The notes under the pieces: model-generated
Database searches by the model: none
Told to the model about the DNA's origin: nothing
What the model saw: only the letters and a program-made list of their open reading frames with translations
NCBI GenBank assembly: GCA_039881145.1
Contig: JAYKKI010000067.1
Span: 3,423,501-3,487,500 of the forward strand
From: Druceiella hillmani
Lineage: Eukaryota; Arthropoda; Insecta; Lepidoptera; Hepialidae
Direction of reading: 5' to 3'
Length of the DNA stretch: 64,000 nucleotides
Translations under genes and position numbers: made by a program
Part shown: piece by piece, positions 1-12,574 of the stretch
Numbering within the stretch: position 1 is the stretch's first letter
How the letters are laid out: each line of letters opens with the position of its first letter

Positions 1-580
1 AATTTTTGGGTTAAATAATACTTCATTTTTAATAGACATATTAAAAAACTATTGAAACTGCTGTGATATACTAGTAGCTCTCGTTTACTAGTTTTCATAT
101 AGACATCTAGTGAAAGAACACTGATATATTTCGATTGGCCATCTTATAAGATTGGCCATAATACCCTATCTACACATAAATAATTTAGTGATTTTAGGGG
201 GGAAAAATAGGTACTGATGTATTTTTTTAATGAAAATAAAAATATTCAACATATAAAAAAATTCAAAATAGTAAAATGTTCTAAAAAATAAAATATTTAA
301 AAATTGTCGTGATTTGTGAACAAGAAAGTTTAGACATAAATATTGACATTTTTTACCATTCAAAATTTTGTAGATTCCTTACAATACATCTTTTAGGTTC
401 GTTATCTTCATCGAGGTACACATATTTAAAACCAGCATTAAATTTCGTAGAACGTTTACATTAATTAATAATTCACAATATTATATTTCACAATATTATA
501 TAAAGTTCGACAAATCATATAATGGATTTGGCTTTTATTGGATTTTTATTTCTTTTCTCAAGGCAACATATACCAAGTCA
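1..580. other. AT-rich region upstream of the NDP kinase gene
   Basis: No coding region is recognisable here. The stretch is strongly AT-rich up to about 600, after which CpG-containing sequence (about 615-720) begins; the promoter and 5' untranslated region of the downstream kinase are therefore most likely at about 500-730. I could not fix a transcription start. Confidence 0.4.
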
Positions 581-730
581 ATGCAAATTGCAAATGCTAT
601 TTCAGTACATAATTGTCACAATTTGTTACGCATTCGTTACGTACACCGTACGTCACTACCGCCGGAGCGTCGATTTCCTTCTCGTATGATCGCCACTTTA
701 CTCTACGTCTTCTGGTTGATCGCAAGAGTC

Positions 731-1192
731 ATGGCTGGACAACGTGAAAGAACTTTTATCATGGTTAAACCCGACGGTGTCCAACGTGGACTCGTTGGTA
801 CCATTATCGAACGCTTCGAGAAGAAAGGATTCAAGCTCGTTGCATTGAAATTCACGTGGCCATCGCAGGAATTGTTGGAGAAACATTACAGCGATTTGTC
901 ATCGCGTCCTTTCTTCCCCGGTCTCGTCAAGTACATGAGCTCCGGCCCCGTCGTACCTATGGTGTGGGAGGGTTTAAACGTTGTGAAAACTGGACGTCAG
1001 ATGCTCGGTGCCACGAACCCTGCTGATTCTCTACCCGGTACCATCCGTGGCGACCTGTGCATTCAAGTCGGCAGGAACATCATCCACGGATCCGACAGCG
1101 TGGAATCTGCCAACAAGGAGATTGCTCTTTGGTTTACCGACAAGGAAGTCATCGGTTGGACCCCCGCTATCGAGAACTGGGTTTATGAATAA
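731..1192 (+). CDS. awd: Nucleoside diphosphate kinase (NM23/awd type)
   Basis: Transfers the gamma phosphate of ATP to nucleoside diphosphates through a phosphohistidine intermediate and keeps NTP pools balanced; animal group I enzymes are cytosolic hexamers. The 153-aa product has the usual length. Visible motifs are KPDGVQRG at residues 13-20, RPFFPG at 59-64, RGD at 106-108 and the active-site signature NIIHGSDS at 116-123 with catalytic His119. Pro97, the position changed in the Drosophila Killer-of-prune allele, is intact. The start was chosen at 731 because the protein then begins MAGQRERTF, as in animal family members, and the ATG has G at -3 and G at +4. The frame stays open upstream to an ATG at 581, adding 50 residues that look like untranslated sequence. 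The coding part has no intron; a short upstream intron cannot be excluded. GC content is clearly higher than the surroundings. It is convergent with the zinc-finger gene. Confidence 0.95.
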   Translation: MAGQRERTFIMVKPDGVQRGLVGTIIERFEKKGFKLVALKFTWPSQELLEKHYSDLSSRPFFPGLVKYMSSGPVVPMVWEGLNVVKTGRQMLGATNPADSLPGTIRGDLCIQVGRNIIHGSDSVESANKEIALWFTDKEVIGWTPAIENWVYE

Positions 1193-1314
1193 GTTTTTAT
1201 GTTTAAGAGATTATGTTAATTTAATAAGCTAAAAATTTGTAATTTTTGCTAGAACAAAATTTCGGTGTAATGAAATGTTCCGCAATGCGGGCCGGAGACG
1301 AAAAAATACTTTCC

Positions 1315-1320
1315 AATAAA
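1315..1320 (+). promoter_or_regulatory. Candidate polyadenylation signal AATAAA for the NDP kinase gene
   Basis: A canonical AATAAA hexamer lies 123 bases after the stop codon, giving a 3' untranslated region of about 140-150 bases, reasonable for this gene. In such AT-rich DNA the hexamer also occurs by chance, so the call rests mainly on position. Confidence 0.6.
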
Positions 1321-3284
1321 GTAAGCAGTTTTTGTAAAACGTGACTTTTGTTTTTCTTTTTTTTAAACGAATGACACGCCGACATCATAATTAGGTTATT
1401 TTCTGTCACAAGGGCTAATTTAATAGTTTAAAATACGGCGATGCGCTTTGTTACATTATTGTCAATGGGGAGCAGAGGAGTTGATTTTAAAATATGAATG
1501 CAGATTTTGAATATTTTTTTCTACAATATGGAAAAAGTTGAAATGTACTTTTACCGCGAAAGTAAATTGGAAATCCCCTTCTCTTTAACTACTATAGCAT
1601 GGAGTTAGGATTTTTTTAGTATTGATACTTTTGTCAGAAAATCTCCACAGTTATATTTATAAAAAATCATTTACCTATTCCATTATTTATGAAGTTTAAG
1701 ATTTCAGTTGCATTATAAAAATTCCTGGTATCAAACCTGGGAGAAAATATTCGGATATTTGTTGTCCAAAATATTTATGATAATAGAGTACTATGTTCAA
1801 GTTAGTTTGTTGTAATTTTGATGATTTGATCATTATGAAATAAAAAATATTTATCTTTTTCTTTTAAGTTGTTTAATTTTTATGGGATAATACCCTTAGT
1901 TTTTAAACAAATTTTTTTAAGATTTAATTTACATAAATTATTATTTGGTGAATAACGAGCAGGGCCATCTTACAAATCATGGAGGCAAAGCAATTAGTGA
2001 CAATTTTATAATGATCACGTTTTTATATATTAGCATCTCCAAATCTATAATTCTTTGAACTCGCATCCTCTCCCGTGTTAGCCAAATAATACTACAAAAT
2101 CATATAAATTCTTGTTAAAACAACGGAGAAGTGGAACAAATTTTTAGAGGGGCTTTATAAATGCACTATTGCACACACAAAAGTGTTAAATCTGACTACA
2201 AATGCAACAAAACAGTGGAAGCTTATTTAGATTTGAAATATGAAAATAAAATACAAAGATTTTTAAATACTATTTTAGAATTTAGCTTCCCATGCCGGTA
2301 TATTGATGAATAATTGTTATTAACAATAAAAATGGTTGATTAACAATAAGTGATATTGATTTCTCTGATAAATAAATTTAGGGTGTTTTTATAAATGTAA
2401 ATTAAAATATAGTCATGAATAAATTTTATATTTTATTTCCCCAATCTTTTTGAGCTATTATGGACTAAAGTAGAAAAGCAGAAAGTGTTCTCTATAAAAT
2501 TTAATTAACCAATAATTTACTTTGAAAATACTTATTTAAAAAAAAACTGTCAAACTGGTTTTATATCTTATTGAGTAACACAGTAGAATTTTTACAATTA
2601 TCTTAATCGATTTTATATAATCTCAAGGGTATAGCTAAATAAGGGTTGTGTTTAATATACAGACATGTATTGAAATGAAGGAAAACTTGAATGTCATATT
2701 AAGATTATTTGAGGCAAATATTTATTGTATAATTTTTTGATGGTGTAATTTACTTTTGGCTATTTTAATTAAATCGTATACCTAATGTTAAAGGGGGAAG
2801 AGACACATTATAGCGGACATCCTTTAACATCTGGAAATTAAGCTTTGCATTTTACCCACATCTTTGTAACTACCATCAATCCTAGGCGAGAGAGAACTGG
2901 TTAAAAGAGAAAATATGAGTGAGATTAATTGCCCAACGTTTTAACCCTCAAAAACCTCTAAAAGTGAGATAGTACATACTTTTGTATGAGAGAGTAATTT
3001 TCACATCTGTACCTCTACAACTGAGAATATCTCTCGTCGTACGCCACTATAAGCAAGCGTATTAGTTTTCTATTATTTAAATTTTGTTTGACACTTATGA
3101 AGTGCACATGTGGGTCTGCACTTATTCGTCTAGCATATAATAACAAATTAAGCATCCTTGTTTGTTTCACGTTATTGTCCTTATGGGACCTACTTCAAAG
3201 ACTAGAAAAATGTACATGTGCACCTACATCTCATACTTATTGCAGTTGATATGTATCAACCACTTAACAAGATTCATCAGGTGT
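1321..3284. other. AT-rich intergenic DNA, nothing recognised
   Basis: Read in both directions, this stretch has many stops in all frames and no recognisable gene, RNA or transposon terminus. Confidence 0.5.
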
Positions 3285-3608
3285 TTAGGACGTCAAAACG
3301 AAAAATTAAAGAATTTTCGTTTAGCGGTAAACTGAAAATTGGGAACATGTTCAATGGTGGGAAATGACAAAATGTGATACAGAATGAATTTGGCTGCTAG
3401 AATTCACCTTTTAGTAGATCATAAAATGCAAAAATTCCATAAGTCTTAGTGCTTTGAGGGATATGGAAATATTAAGGAACTGAGTTTCCGAACTTCCCAA
3501 GCGTTGAAAAAAATCTTTTACAATGGATTAAACAAACCCTCGATAAAGACATTCCCGTTGATGGACCATTGTTGAAAGATAAATCTAAAGATTTCACCAC
3601 AAAATAGG
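3285..3608 (+). pseudogene. Tigger/pogo-like transposase N-terminal relic
   Basis: Translating with frame changes and stops gives a start like SKRKIKEFSFSGKLKI followed, after a damaged stretch, by LLQWIKQTLDKDIPVDGPLL and KDKSKDF. This matches the CENP-B/Tigger DNA-binding region, in which a helix-turn-helix opening is followed by a W-(I/F)-x-Q...(I/V)PV.GP.L..KA motif. No DDE catalytic part follows and no terminal repeats were found. It is a dead fragment of a pogo-type DNA transposon. The second half is the more convincing part. Confidence 0.5.
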
Positions 3609-4447
3609 AAATACATAATGTAACTTTGTTTTTGTAATGAAATGTATGTTTGTTTTATCAACTTTAATGTGCATTTATGCCAAGATCAAATAAAAATTCT
3701 GTTTACATATCCATCTACCTATCACTATTGTCTACGTTTCTTATACATCTGTAACTGAGAGATGCCGCTCCTGCAACTTTGTAAATGAGAAAATGGCTAA
3801 GTGAAAAAATTCCCAGCCTCTTGAACTCTCACGTATAAAAGTTTGACTATACTTTTTTCCTTATTTCCAAAAATGGTTTAGACTGTGTCTAAACTCGTAA
3901 GAAATATAATTTGTTTTTGTAGCCAGACATATATATAGACATTATTAATTACTATAAGTAATTAAAGGAATTTTATTATTTAGCTTGTCTAAGAACATTG
4001 TTAAAATTATTCAACATCATAAAAATCATTCGTTATTACTAATCAGAATGAATTGTAGCTATTTTTTTTCTATTACCAATAGCTAACATAAATATAAGCT
4101 ACATATATCTATACATATAATAAAATTGTAACAGAGTTAATTCTGTGCATGGAAAATATTTTAAAGTGTCTGATTTAGCGTATAGAATGATAATAGTAGT
4201 CGGAAAACCTCTTTTTGGAATTGTCATCTGTCTGTATGTTATTTTGTGTGTAAATAATAGATAATTGTTAAATTGTTTTGTGTAAGTAGAAACTAGCAAC
4301 TATAAGAATGGTTGCCATTCTGTTAACTTTAACAGTTTCAAACTTGTTTTCTTTTTCGCTAAACAGGTTTCCAAATCCTCGCTTGGAGTACTTATAATCC
4401 AATTAGCTTCCATAGAATGATTAGCTCCTAGCTGATATCAGAGGCAA
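3609..4447. other. AT-rich intergenic DNA, nothing recognised
   Basis: No gene or clear repeat boundary is seen. Short open frames here have no family resemblance. Confidence 0.45.
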
Positions 4448-4622
4448 TACGGTAGTTGACTCATTCTAAATTTTGATATTTTTAAAAAATAAGCCAGTTG
4501 TAGGCTTCTAAATTTGAAGATACGGATAGAGTTGGGTATATTCCTGTCTCTTTTCCTCTCGTAGAATATAATGTGCAATATTAAAAATGACCTCATAACA
4601 CAGTATTGCCGTCCTTCTCTAA
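4448..4622 (+). repeat. Dispersed repeat, copy 1 of a pair with 7029-7262
   Basis: From the motif ATACGGTAGTTGACTCATT through TTTGAAGATACGGATAG to CACAGTATTGCCGTCCTT, this stretch is repeated in the same orientation at 7029-7262. The second copy has extra bases in its first half. No coding capacity is visible. Downstream, at about 4771-4897, is sequence typical of non-autonomous elements, ending GGGGCGCAGCTAGTA, which resembles a Helitron-like CTAGT terminus. Confidence 0.6.
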
Positions 4623-5867
4623 AATACCCAATTTCATTAAAATCCAGTCGGTAATAACAATATTGAAAATTTTTTTTGTTTCTGGTTTAAATCTAAACAA
4701 ATAAAATGCAAAAAATTCCAATTTCATGGTACAGTGAACAAATTTTATGACTAGTGTATATTTTTCATCACGCAAAATCTACTGGTTAGATTTTGATGAA
4801 ATTTGGTATGGTAATTGTTTATAACCAAGAGCAACATACGAGAGAAAAAAAATTTCTTATTCTGAATTTTACGTGAGTGAAATCGTGGGGCGCAGCTAGT
4901 AATAAATGAGTTTTAAATTCATTGAATCCTTTTTAAAAAATTGTATTTTTAAAAATAGAATTACCAGCAGAAAGTTTAGAATTATATATTTGATCATGTA
5001 AACGAGACTAAAGGTGTTTTATTTAGCCTTAGATAGTAAAATAATATATTTGTTGCATAAAATTATATTTTTCAAATTATATCTTCATGCCATCTTCCAC
5101 TAAGATGTATTCAATATTTATGTCTTTTAGTAGTTTCAATAGTGTAATGAGAGTAAAAGAGAGAAAAGTATTTAATAATCCATAACAGTTTGAGATATTA
5201 AATAACCACTTAAGTATGTGCATAAATCTCGCTATAAGGTTTCTCTATGTACTTAGGAGGTTCTATAAACATTTAAGGGCACGTAGTATTTCTATTAAAT
5301 CATTTATAAATATTTGTAAATACATTCCTTAATGTATTTTTCATTAGAGTAAAAATGTTTCGAATTTCTCGAACTATGTAATTTAAAATCATTGCCAGTT
5401 TTCCGATAAAGTTTTTGTGGATAATTTCAGCAATGTCTTTAAAACTTGTTTATATAAAACAGTAAAAAAATATTTTTAAAATTTTTTTAACTCACCCTTT
5501 CAAATGATATTCATACTACAGAAGAAAATAAAAAAAAATTTTGAAAATTTCATCAAACCGTATAAAATTTTCATATATATTTTTTAGTGTTAACTGTATG
5601 TTAGCTGTATATATGAGGTTTAATTTACTTTATAACCAGGTCAAATTTAAAGTTTTTTGATTTTTGAGGAATGAGATAACGAATAATAATTCTAATATGT
5701 AAATATTCATCAATATCAATCACTTCCAAAAGTGGTTGCAATATAAATTTTGTCACATGCAGTAATATTACAAAATAAAATGGAATGGGGAAGTTACATA
5801 AAGTACTACTCACTACATTGACAGTATAGAGTATGGTGTGTGAGCTCAGTTTTTAATTATAATTTTT
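4623..5867. other. AT-rich intergenic DNA with a possible Helitron-like end near 4897
   Basis: Apart from the CTAGT-type terminus near 4893-4897, nothing recognisable is present. Runs of A and T dominate and no gene is seen. Confidence 0.4.
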
Positions 5868-6370
5868 TTAAAAGAACCTCTGTGATCTTTTGTATTGATG
5901 ATGTCATTTACCCTTGTCTCGAAAAAAACTGTATCTCTTCCAAAAATTATCCACATTTAATAATTTTTTCGGTGTTTTCTTAATAAAAACTTGTACAAGA
6001 ATAATAGAATACAAAGAAAATTATGGAAATATATATTGTGAACAAAAACTGAAATGAAGGTCATATCGTCATTTTTGCAGTCCGGTACATCCTCCGTATC
6101 AGCAAAATAATTGTTATCATCACTATTATCACTATCACTCAAAATTTACATTACGTCAAATTGGGAGCGCACCTCAATGTCACTCCCACCATCACTTTCT
6201 TCACAACTTGAAAAACGATCATTTTCACTCAAATTATTTTCATATTCCGACATTATGGGTTAAAAATTTTCTTTTCCTGGATCCTTTTTATGTTGTAATT
6301 ACTAATAATATTATAATTTGAACTTTAGACACACAAGCACGATGGCACTCGTCGGCACTCTAACGGTTAA
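5868..6370 (-). mobile_element. piggyBac-like non-autonomous element relic, copy 1
   Basis: The outer end on the right reads TTAA immediately followed (minus strand) by CCGTTAGAGTGCC, matching the TTAA target site and CCNT-type termini of piggyBac elements. On the minus strand from 6254 an ATG opens an acidic, Ser/Asp-rich frame (SENDRFSS, later SDSDNSDDNNYFADTE) like the acidic N-terminus of piggyBac transposases; an in-frame stop and lack of the catalytic part show it is dead. It aligns along most of its length with the copy at 36827-37437. The left boundary is approximate because the left terminus is missing. Confidence 0.6.
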
Positions 6371-7028
6371 ATTACTTATTAAAAACCATTAAAATATTAA
6401 TCTTCAACAAATACTTCAAAATAATATGATCGAGATGTTGACAAGGATACCTTGTCAAGGGAGTCTCTGATAGCACTATACAATTTGAACCATTGTTCAT
6501 CCATAATACATTAACATAATTGTGTAACTATGAATTTCTTCAGAGTCTATAAGGGTTATTGTTTTTATTCAGTTCCTAATGTTAGAAGCATAATTTAGTT
6601 GTTATATTTTATCTTCGTTTTTGAAATTTATAATTTTCAATCACACTTCATCACGGTTTAGTTCATGACCTATTAAATAATAATTTCATCTTAAATCAAT
6701 TAAATTAATTTCATCTTAATCAAATTTGCTGATTAGCATGTGACCTAATAATTTAGAATGTCATATGCCCTTTATGTTATTCGTATTAATTTGAACTCTT
6801 ACTGTGAAATAATTATTGATGTTACATAACAACAAACGGAAGATTGAGAATGTTTATCATTCATGCTGTCATAACTGTATTAAACAAATTTTTAATTCTT
6901 AATTTATAATGAGTAAAAGGAAATTGGTATGACCAAGATAAGGACGTTCTAAATATGTGATTTCCAAAATTAAATGCATTACTTGCTTTTTAATTATTGA
7001 TGCTAATCAAGCTCTCAGTTTTTTTATA
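6371..7028. other. AT-rich intergenic DNA, nothing recognised
   Basis: No gene or repeat boundary detected. Confidence 0.4.
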
Positions 7029-7262
7029 ATACGGTAGTTGACTCATTATAAATTTTGATAATTTTCGTAAAATATTGTGAAATATAAGTTAATTAAACAC
7101 CAGTCTTGAAAAAAATTCAAAAATTGATTGAAAAAAAAGCCAGTTATAGGTCTAAATTTGAAGATACGGATAGGGTTAGATATATCTGTCTCTTTTCCTC
7201 TTGTAGAATATAATATGCAATATTAAAAGCGACCTCACAACACAGTATTCCAGTCCTTGTCT
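7029..7262 (+). repeat. Dispersed repeat, copy 2 of the pair with 4448-4622
   Basis: Same orientation as the copy at 4448-4622, sharing ATACGGTAGTTGACTCATT, TTTGAAGATACGGATAG and the closing CACAGTATT block. This copy is about 60 bases longer in its first half. Non-coding and of unknown class. Confidence 0.6.
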
Positions 7263-10200
7263 AAAGATTAAATTTAAACTTTTATAACTATATATAATTT
7301 TTAAGATTATTAAAAAATGTTTTTCACTCTTCATCACCTTGAAATTATGATTAATGAAATAAAAAAAAATTAGTCAAGTATCCAATTAAATAAATGTATT
7401 TTGTTTGATTATGTTCCAAATAAAAGGCAATATAAACTAACAGTATCTTTATCCAAAATTGTTTTAACACTGAGCTAAATTGTTCTACCAAAACTTTACA
7501 CATAATGTGGTACAAACTGTGGTAGTGAAATATTGGGCTTTTGGCACAAACTGCGCATGACACGAGAGGTTTGCACAGAATGTACGTTCAAAATGTTGAA
7601 TCTAGCATTAAAGCCGACTTGACAGCATTTTGGGTTTAAGCAAGATGTAAATGCTCGGACAGACATTTGTCTATAACTATCTTTCGTCGATGAGTTTCCT
7701 CAGATGCAACCATTATAGTAAAAAATAAAAATATACACAAAACTATTTAAAGCTTATTTTATTATAAGTATCATTTTATACATATATGTATATCTGTAAT
7801 ACTACATCATTAATATTAAAAGTAAGACATTCTAAAACTTCCTTATCACTTATATAAGTCGTACAATTTTAGCTATACACTCCACCGTATTCACATGGTT
7901 CCCACTTAGGCACCAACGACGAGGCTCCCTCCAACTTGAGAATATTTGCAAATTTTAAAAAGTAAAAATGTGCGAATTCACTTTGTCTCCAAAAGTTGAT
8001 TTGTTAAAATTAGCGTAAAATATTATATGCAAATTGCTTGTGCGCAGACATTCTCAAGCTAGAACAGTGAGGATATAGTAGTTTCGTTTCATGCGGTTTC
8101 TGTTACGCAACAACATTTCTTTAAACTCTTTTATTGCCATAGCGAAAAAATAATTCTTTACAAATAAATAGTTGTCTTTGAAAATTCTGTAGAGCCCTGT
8201 ACTATTTAAAATTTTAATCAAGCGTTGCGGAGCTGCAATAAACATAAAGGTGAAATTCTCGATAATAACATTGTGGAGAAAACCCGTGCCTTTTGCTTGT
8301 CACAGAGTATACAAGCTTCAAATTTAAAATTTTTATTCTGTACGAAGTAACAATAAACAAAGAAGTACAACTGTTGACAAAAAAGGAAACCTCATCACAA
8401 TAATGGTTATCTACTTTAAAAATCGGCATGTTATATAGGACTTGCCTTTATTGCTCGTTAACATACCACATGCTAATGCTATTTTTCATTTGCTTGAGAG
8501 AAAAGAATAGCATCATATAAACTTATGAACAGAACGAAAAGGGAGTAGCCATGTTGTTGAGATGCATTTTTATAATTTGTCTTTGTTCCGTGTTATACTT
8601 TGTTTCGGTTGCGCATCAAGTAAGGTTTATTCCTATTGCCACTTTTAACGTATTTTACAAAATTATTTAGTAATGTAAATGGATCCTAGACATTTCATAA
8701 TTGTCTACTACAGATTTTATTGACATTTTTCCAAATGTAAAATTCCTTTCGTTATGAAATATGTAACATGTTTGCAGGTATCTAATTTAACATATAACAC
8801 AAGGTAAATAAAAAATTCATCAAGTCATGTTACCTTTCAGTTTATACAATTAATTCTACTAATAAAGTTAAATTTACTAAATTACCAAAGACACATTTAA
8901 ATAACTTGTTAAGTCAGCCATAATTTCCCCTGTTTTAGCTGCCTTTACATAAAGTCGAAGACGCTATTTTAATGTATGTAGTTGTCACGATAAAGGTTTC
9001 TTTATGGTACCACATGAAGACATCTGCTTAAAGACTAATAATTTCATAATGTTTACGTTATAAGTAACATGATCTAATATACAGGGTCGAATGAGATAAA
9101 TAAATATTAAATTAATGAAAACTACTCCCTACCAATGTTTGAAAAAAGTAAAGCGTACAATTAGAAAAATTTGTGGTAGCTCTTACAATACTGTCTACAA
9201 CCAGATGGTAGACAGCAGGAGGGGGAAAAGAGTATTTATCTGCACAATTCATCTAGGCTGGTTCATTTTAGGATTGGACTGTAAACTGGAAAAACCTTTT
9301 ACCATTATTTCCACCCGAGAGAAGTAGCAACAAGTGAAATATTTGAATACATGAATAGATTCGTGAAAAACAACATTCTGACGTTGTGGATTCACTGGAC
9401 CTGTTACTCTGTGTGTACTTTAGCTTTCTCTTTGGAGGAACTGACACTCATGACCAACTATGGTGCACACAAAGATATATATAAGTATTTATAGATTATG
9501 TGAGGGTCCAGTGGATCCATAAGGGTAACCATAAAGTCGTAACAAAATGATGATTATATTAACTTGTATAAATGATTACCCATTCCACCCTGTTTATTTG
9601 TTATACTAATATTTTATGGAGACTTTCACCTTTATATTTATTTACACAGAAGCCAATTAAATTATATGCAACAATTTAAAATGTAAACATACAACATGGA
9701 TTGTGTTCACCAAAACAATCAACATTTTACTTTTCAAATCACAAATGGCAGTCAAACAGAACTGCACATAAAACGAGCGTCCACCAATGTCCATTCAATA
9801 ACAAAACAGTTATTGGCATAACCTTATTTCCAACATTATAAATATTTTTATACAATATTATCAGTCAATTAATATTCATCTAGTCTTCTTACAGTAGGTT
9901 CGAATTTTATTACCAACTGTCAATGTCATGCTTTTTGTAACACGATACATGGCAACACGCCTTTCATATGTACAAATATGTCACGTACTAAAGTCTAATA
10001 TATTTCATTATTATGCAGCGAGAGACATGCGACATTTTATTGCTTTTGTATATAATTTTATCTAAAACTTACACAATTATTGGCAAAAATAAGGACCTAT
10101 CTTCTATATGTTTTTAATGAGGAATGCTCAGGAGTAGTTCTCAAAACTACCACCGGTAGTCTGCCACTCTATGCGGAGTTATATGCAGCAAAGTTTATAG

Positions 10201-12294
10201 CCTATTGCGTTGTTCGCTTTTTATTAACCGTTTATACAATATAGTTGGAACCCTATTGTCCTCGGAACAGGTTTTTATATACCCTTATGTGTAGCTAAGT
10301 AATTTGCCGATTTTCGTTATGAAGTTCAAAAATTTACCTCATCTTAAAATTTATTTGCGATTTTACAGATTGAAATAGTTTTTCTGATTAAAGCTGCTAT
10401 CGTGTCATGTTTTACTGTTTTGTATACTCTTTAAATGCAAAGCATTGTTCTTCGAAGGATTTCATACTAAAAATTATGTGATTTATGGCAGTCGTACGAG
10501 ACAAATACGAGTCAACCGAATTAATACCTACAGATCTTTTATATTACAAAGCCGATTATTAACAAGATGTTTGAGCCTGATCATGTATATATGAATATTG
10601 TATTCTTGTCAAGTATATTCATAATTATGATATTTTACATCCAAAACAAAGTCACACACAAATATGAGACGCGCAAACATTTCGGTAGTGATTGCATTCA
10701 CAAGACGAATGGTCTCTGTACGTAAAATATTTTCTAAAACCTGACAGTGTGGCAATGGATTCAGTTAGTGATATTCTAAGTATTTCTTTAGTAATATTTT
10801 AAATTAAACGGCGAGACTAAAGTAAGGATTCTATTTCGGCTATATCAGTATTAGGAGAAGATAGTGTTCTGTTCGGTTAGTCTATAATGGAAACGTGCGA
10901 GAAACATAGAAGTAGCTAAGCAAATATTCACAGCGTCGTATCACAATAACTTTGATTACATACCATAGTTGTCAGAAAATAAAACATAGCTTCGAGACAA
11001 TAAATATGGCGGAATACAAATAGTACAACTGACAAAGAGGAGGATTTATTTAACGCAGGTCACATTATAAATGCGGTAAGATAGAATTTGATTCCCAAAT
11101 AGAAATTAAAATCGAATAAGTAACTAAAAACTTTTGTGTTTGGCAACTAAAAAGAAGTAAGACGTAAATGTGTTGAAAAATAATATTCAACTGTAATTAT
11201 TCGATTACTCATTAAGTAAGCATAATAATAAAGGCACAAGTTAGCGAAGTTGTTATTCACTATTTTCAAAAAAACTCAATTTTTTTTCGTGTAGTTACAA
11301 ATGACAGTAGTGTAATCAAAACCTTATTAATTTATAACACATAGCGTCATGTATGAGACTATTCTTATTTTACTTATATAACCTAATAACCAAATCGTTA
11401 GATTAATTTTTGAATTGATCTCCAATTAAGTCAATCTTTCTGCAGATACGCATTTTGAACTTTTATACAGCTTATCTCGTAAATCTTTAAATATTTATAA
11501 TATTAAAATTAAATTTAATTAATTTTAAATTGCCGCAAATAAATTTTAAATTACTATTATGAATCCGTAGAGGTAATATTGTTGTTTGCACGTTTTTCAC
11601 TCACGTATTATAAAATATCATCCACTTATTTAATATTATCGATAAAAAATCTAAAAATGTTTCTATTAAAACCAAAAACGAATGGAAAAAAATGAATTAC
11701 CCGCAAAAATATTTAAAATTAAATTTGTGCCAGGCCATTTTCGGATTTAGAAAAAGATATTAAATATGTTTTTATTAAAAAGGCAATACGTGTAATATAG
11801 TTTTACGCAACGTAGACAATAGTTGCAGCGTATTTTAAGAGAATGGAACGTATATCTACGTTTTATTACATGGATGTGATGATTACACATAACTCTTAAG
11901 CAAACAACTAAGTTCTTTTTATTATTCAAACGGTCGTAACTTGTTCATTACGCGGAATTTAAAAAAACGGTTTCCACTGTTTTCTTCGGGACATCGAAGA
12001 GAATTACTTCTCCATAGCTGTGTCGTATTCACCTTTACACCCGGTATCACTTTTACCTTCCATATTTTTTATATTTACGATTAGAAATTTACTGCCATGC
12101 AATTGTTATTTGTATACCCTTTCCTTATGCGATCGGAAACTTGTTTCACTACATATTTGTTGCTTAGCATTCCTTACGTCAGCATTATTGTTTGTGTTAT
12201 AAGCTTTCATTTGACAAAATCCAATAAACGATTTAGAAAAACTTCTTCTGGATAAGCATGGGTTGTGCAAAGTATTATTTTAGTGTTCATACAT
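7263..12294. other. Long AT-rich intergenic stretch without a recognised gene
   Basis: The short open frames, including one of 70 codons at 9115-9327 (+), have no recognisable domain and no codon bias. A weak inverted pair near 9389-9403 and 9510-9524 (about 15 bp) is the only structure noted. I see no tRNA, no splice-flanked exon and no transposase motif. Confidence 0.45.
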
Positions 12295-12574
12295 ATTCAA
12301 TAGATATTCTCTTCTGGATCTGTTTTTTGTAATAATAGTTTAATACAATTAGTTAAGAACATATGCCAAATTACGTAACGGTGACACTATTTTATCTAAG
12401 TAGGAGACAAATGTATTTGTCTAGATTAGACCATTCAATAGATATTCTCTTCTGGATTTGTTTTTTGTAATCATAGTTTAAAACAATTTGTATGTTCTTA
12501 ACATATGCCAAATTACATAACGGTGACACTATTTTATCTAAGTAGGAGACTAATGTATTTGTCTAGATAAGACC
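12295..12574 (+). repeat. Tandem duplication of a 138-bp unit
   Basis: Unit A (12295-12432) and unit B (12433-12574) both run from ATTCAATAGATATTCTCTTC to TTGTCTAGAT(T/A)AGACC. Identity is high except for a short block where B carries the reverse complement of the sequence in A. Non-coding. Confidence 0.85.

Noticed and set aside
1008..1232. Second plus-strand open frame overlapping the NDP kinase
   Set aside because: An alternative frame inside the kinase coding region; the kinase frame has full family similarity.
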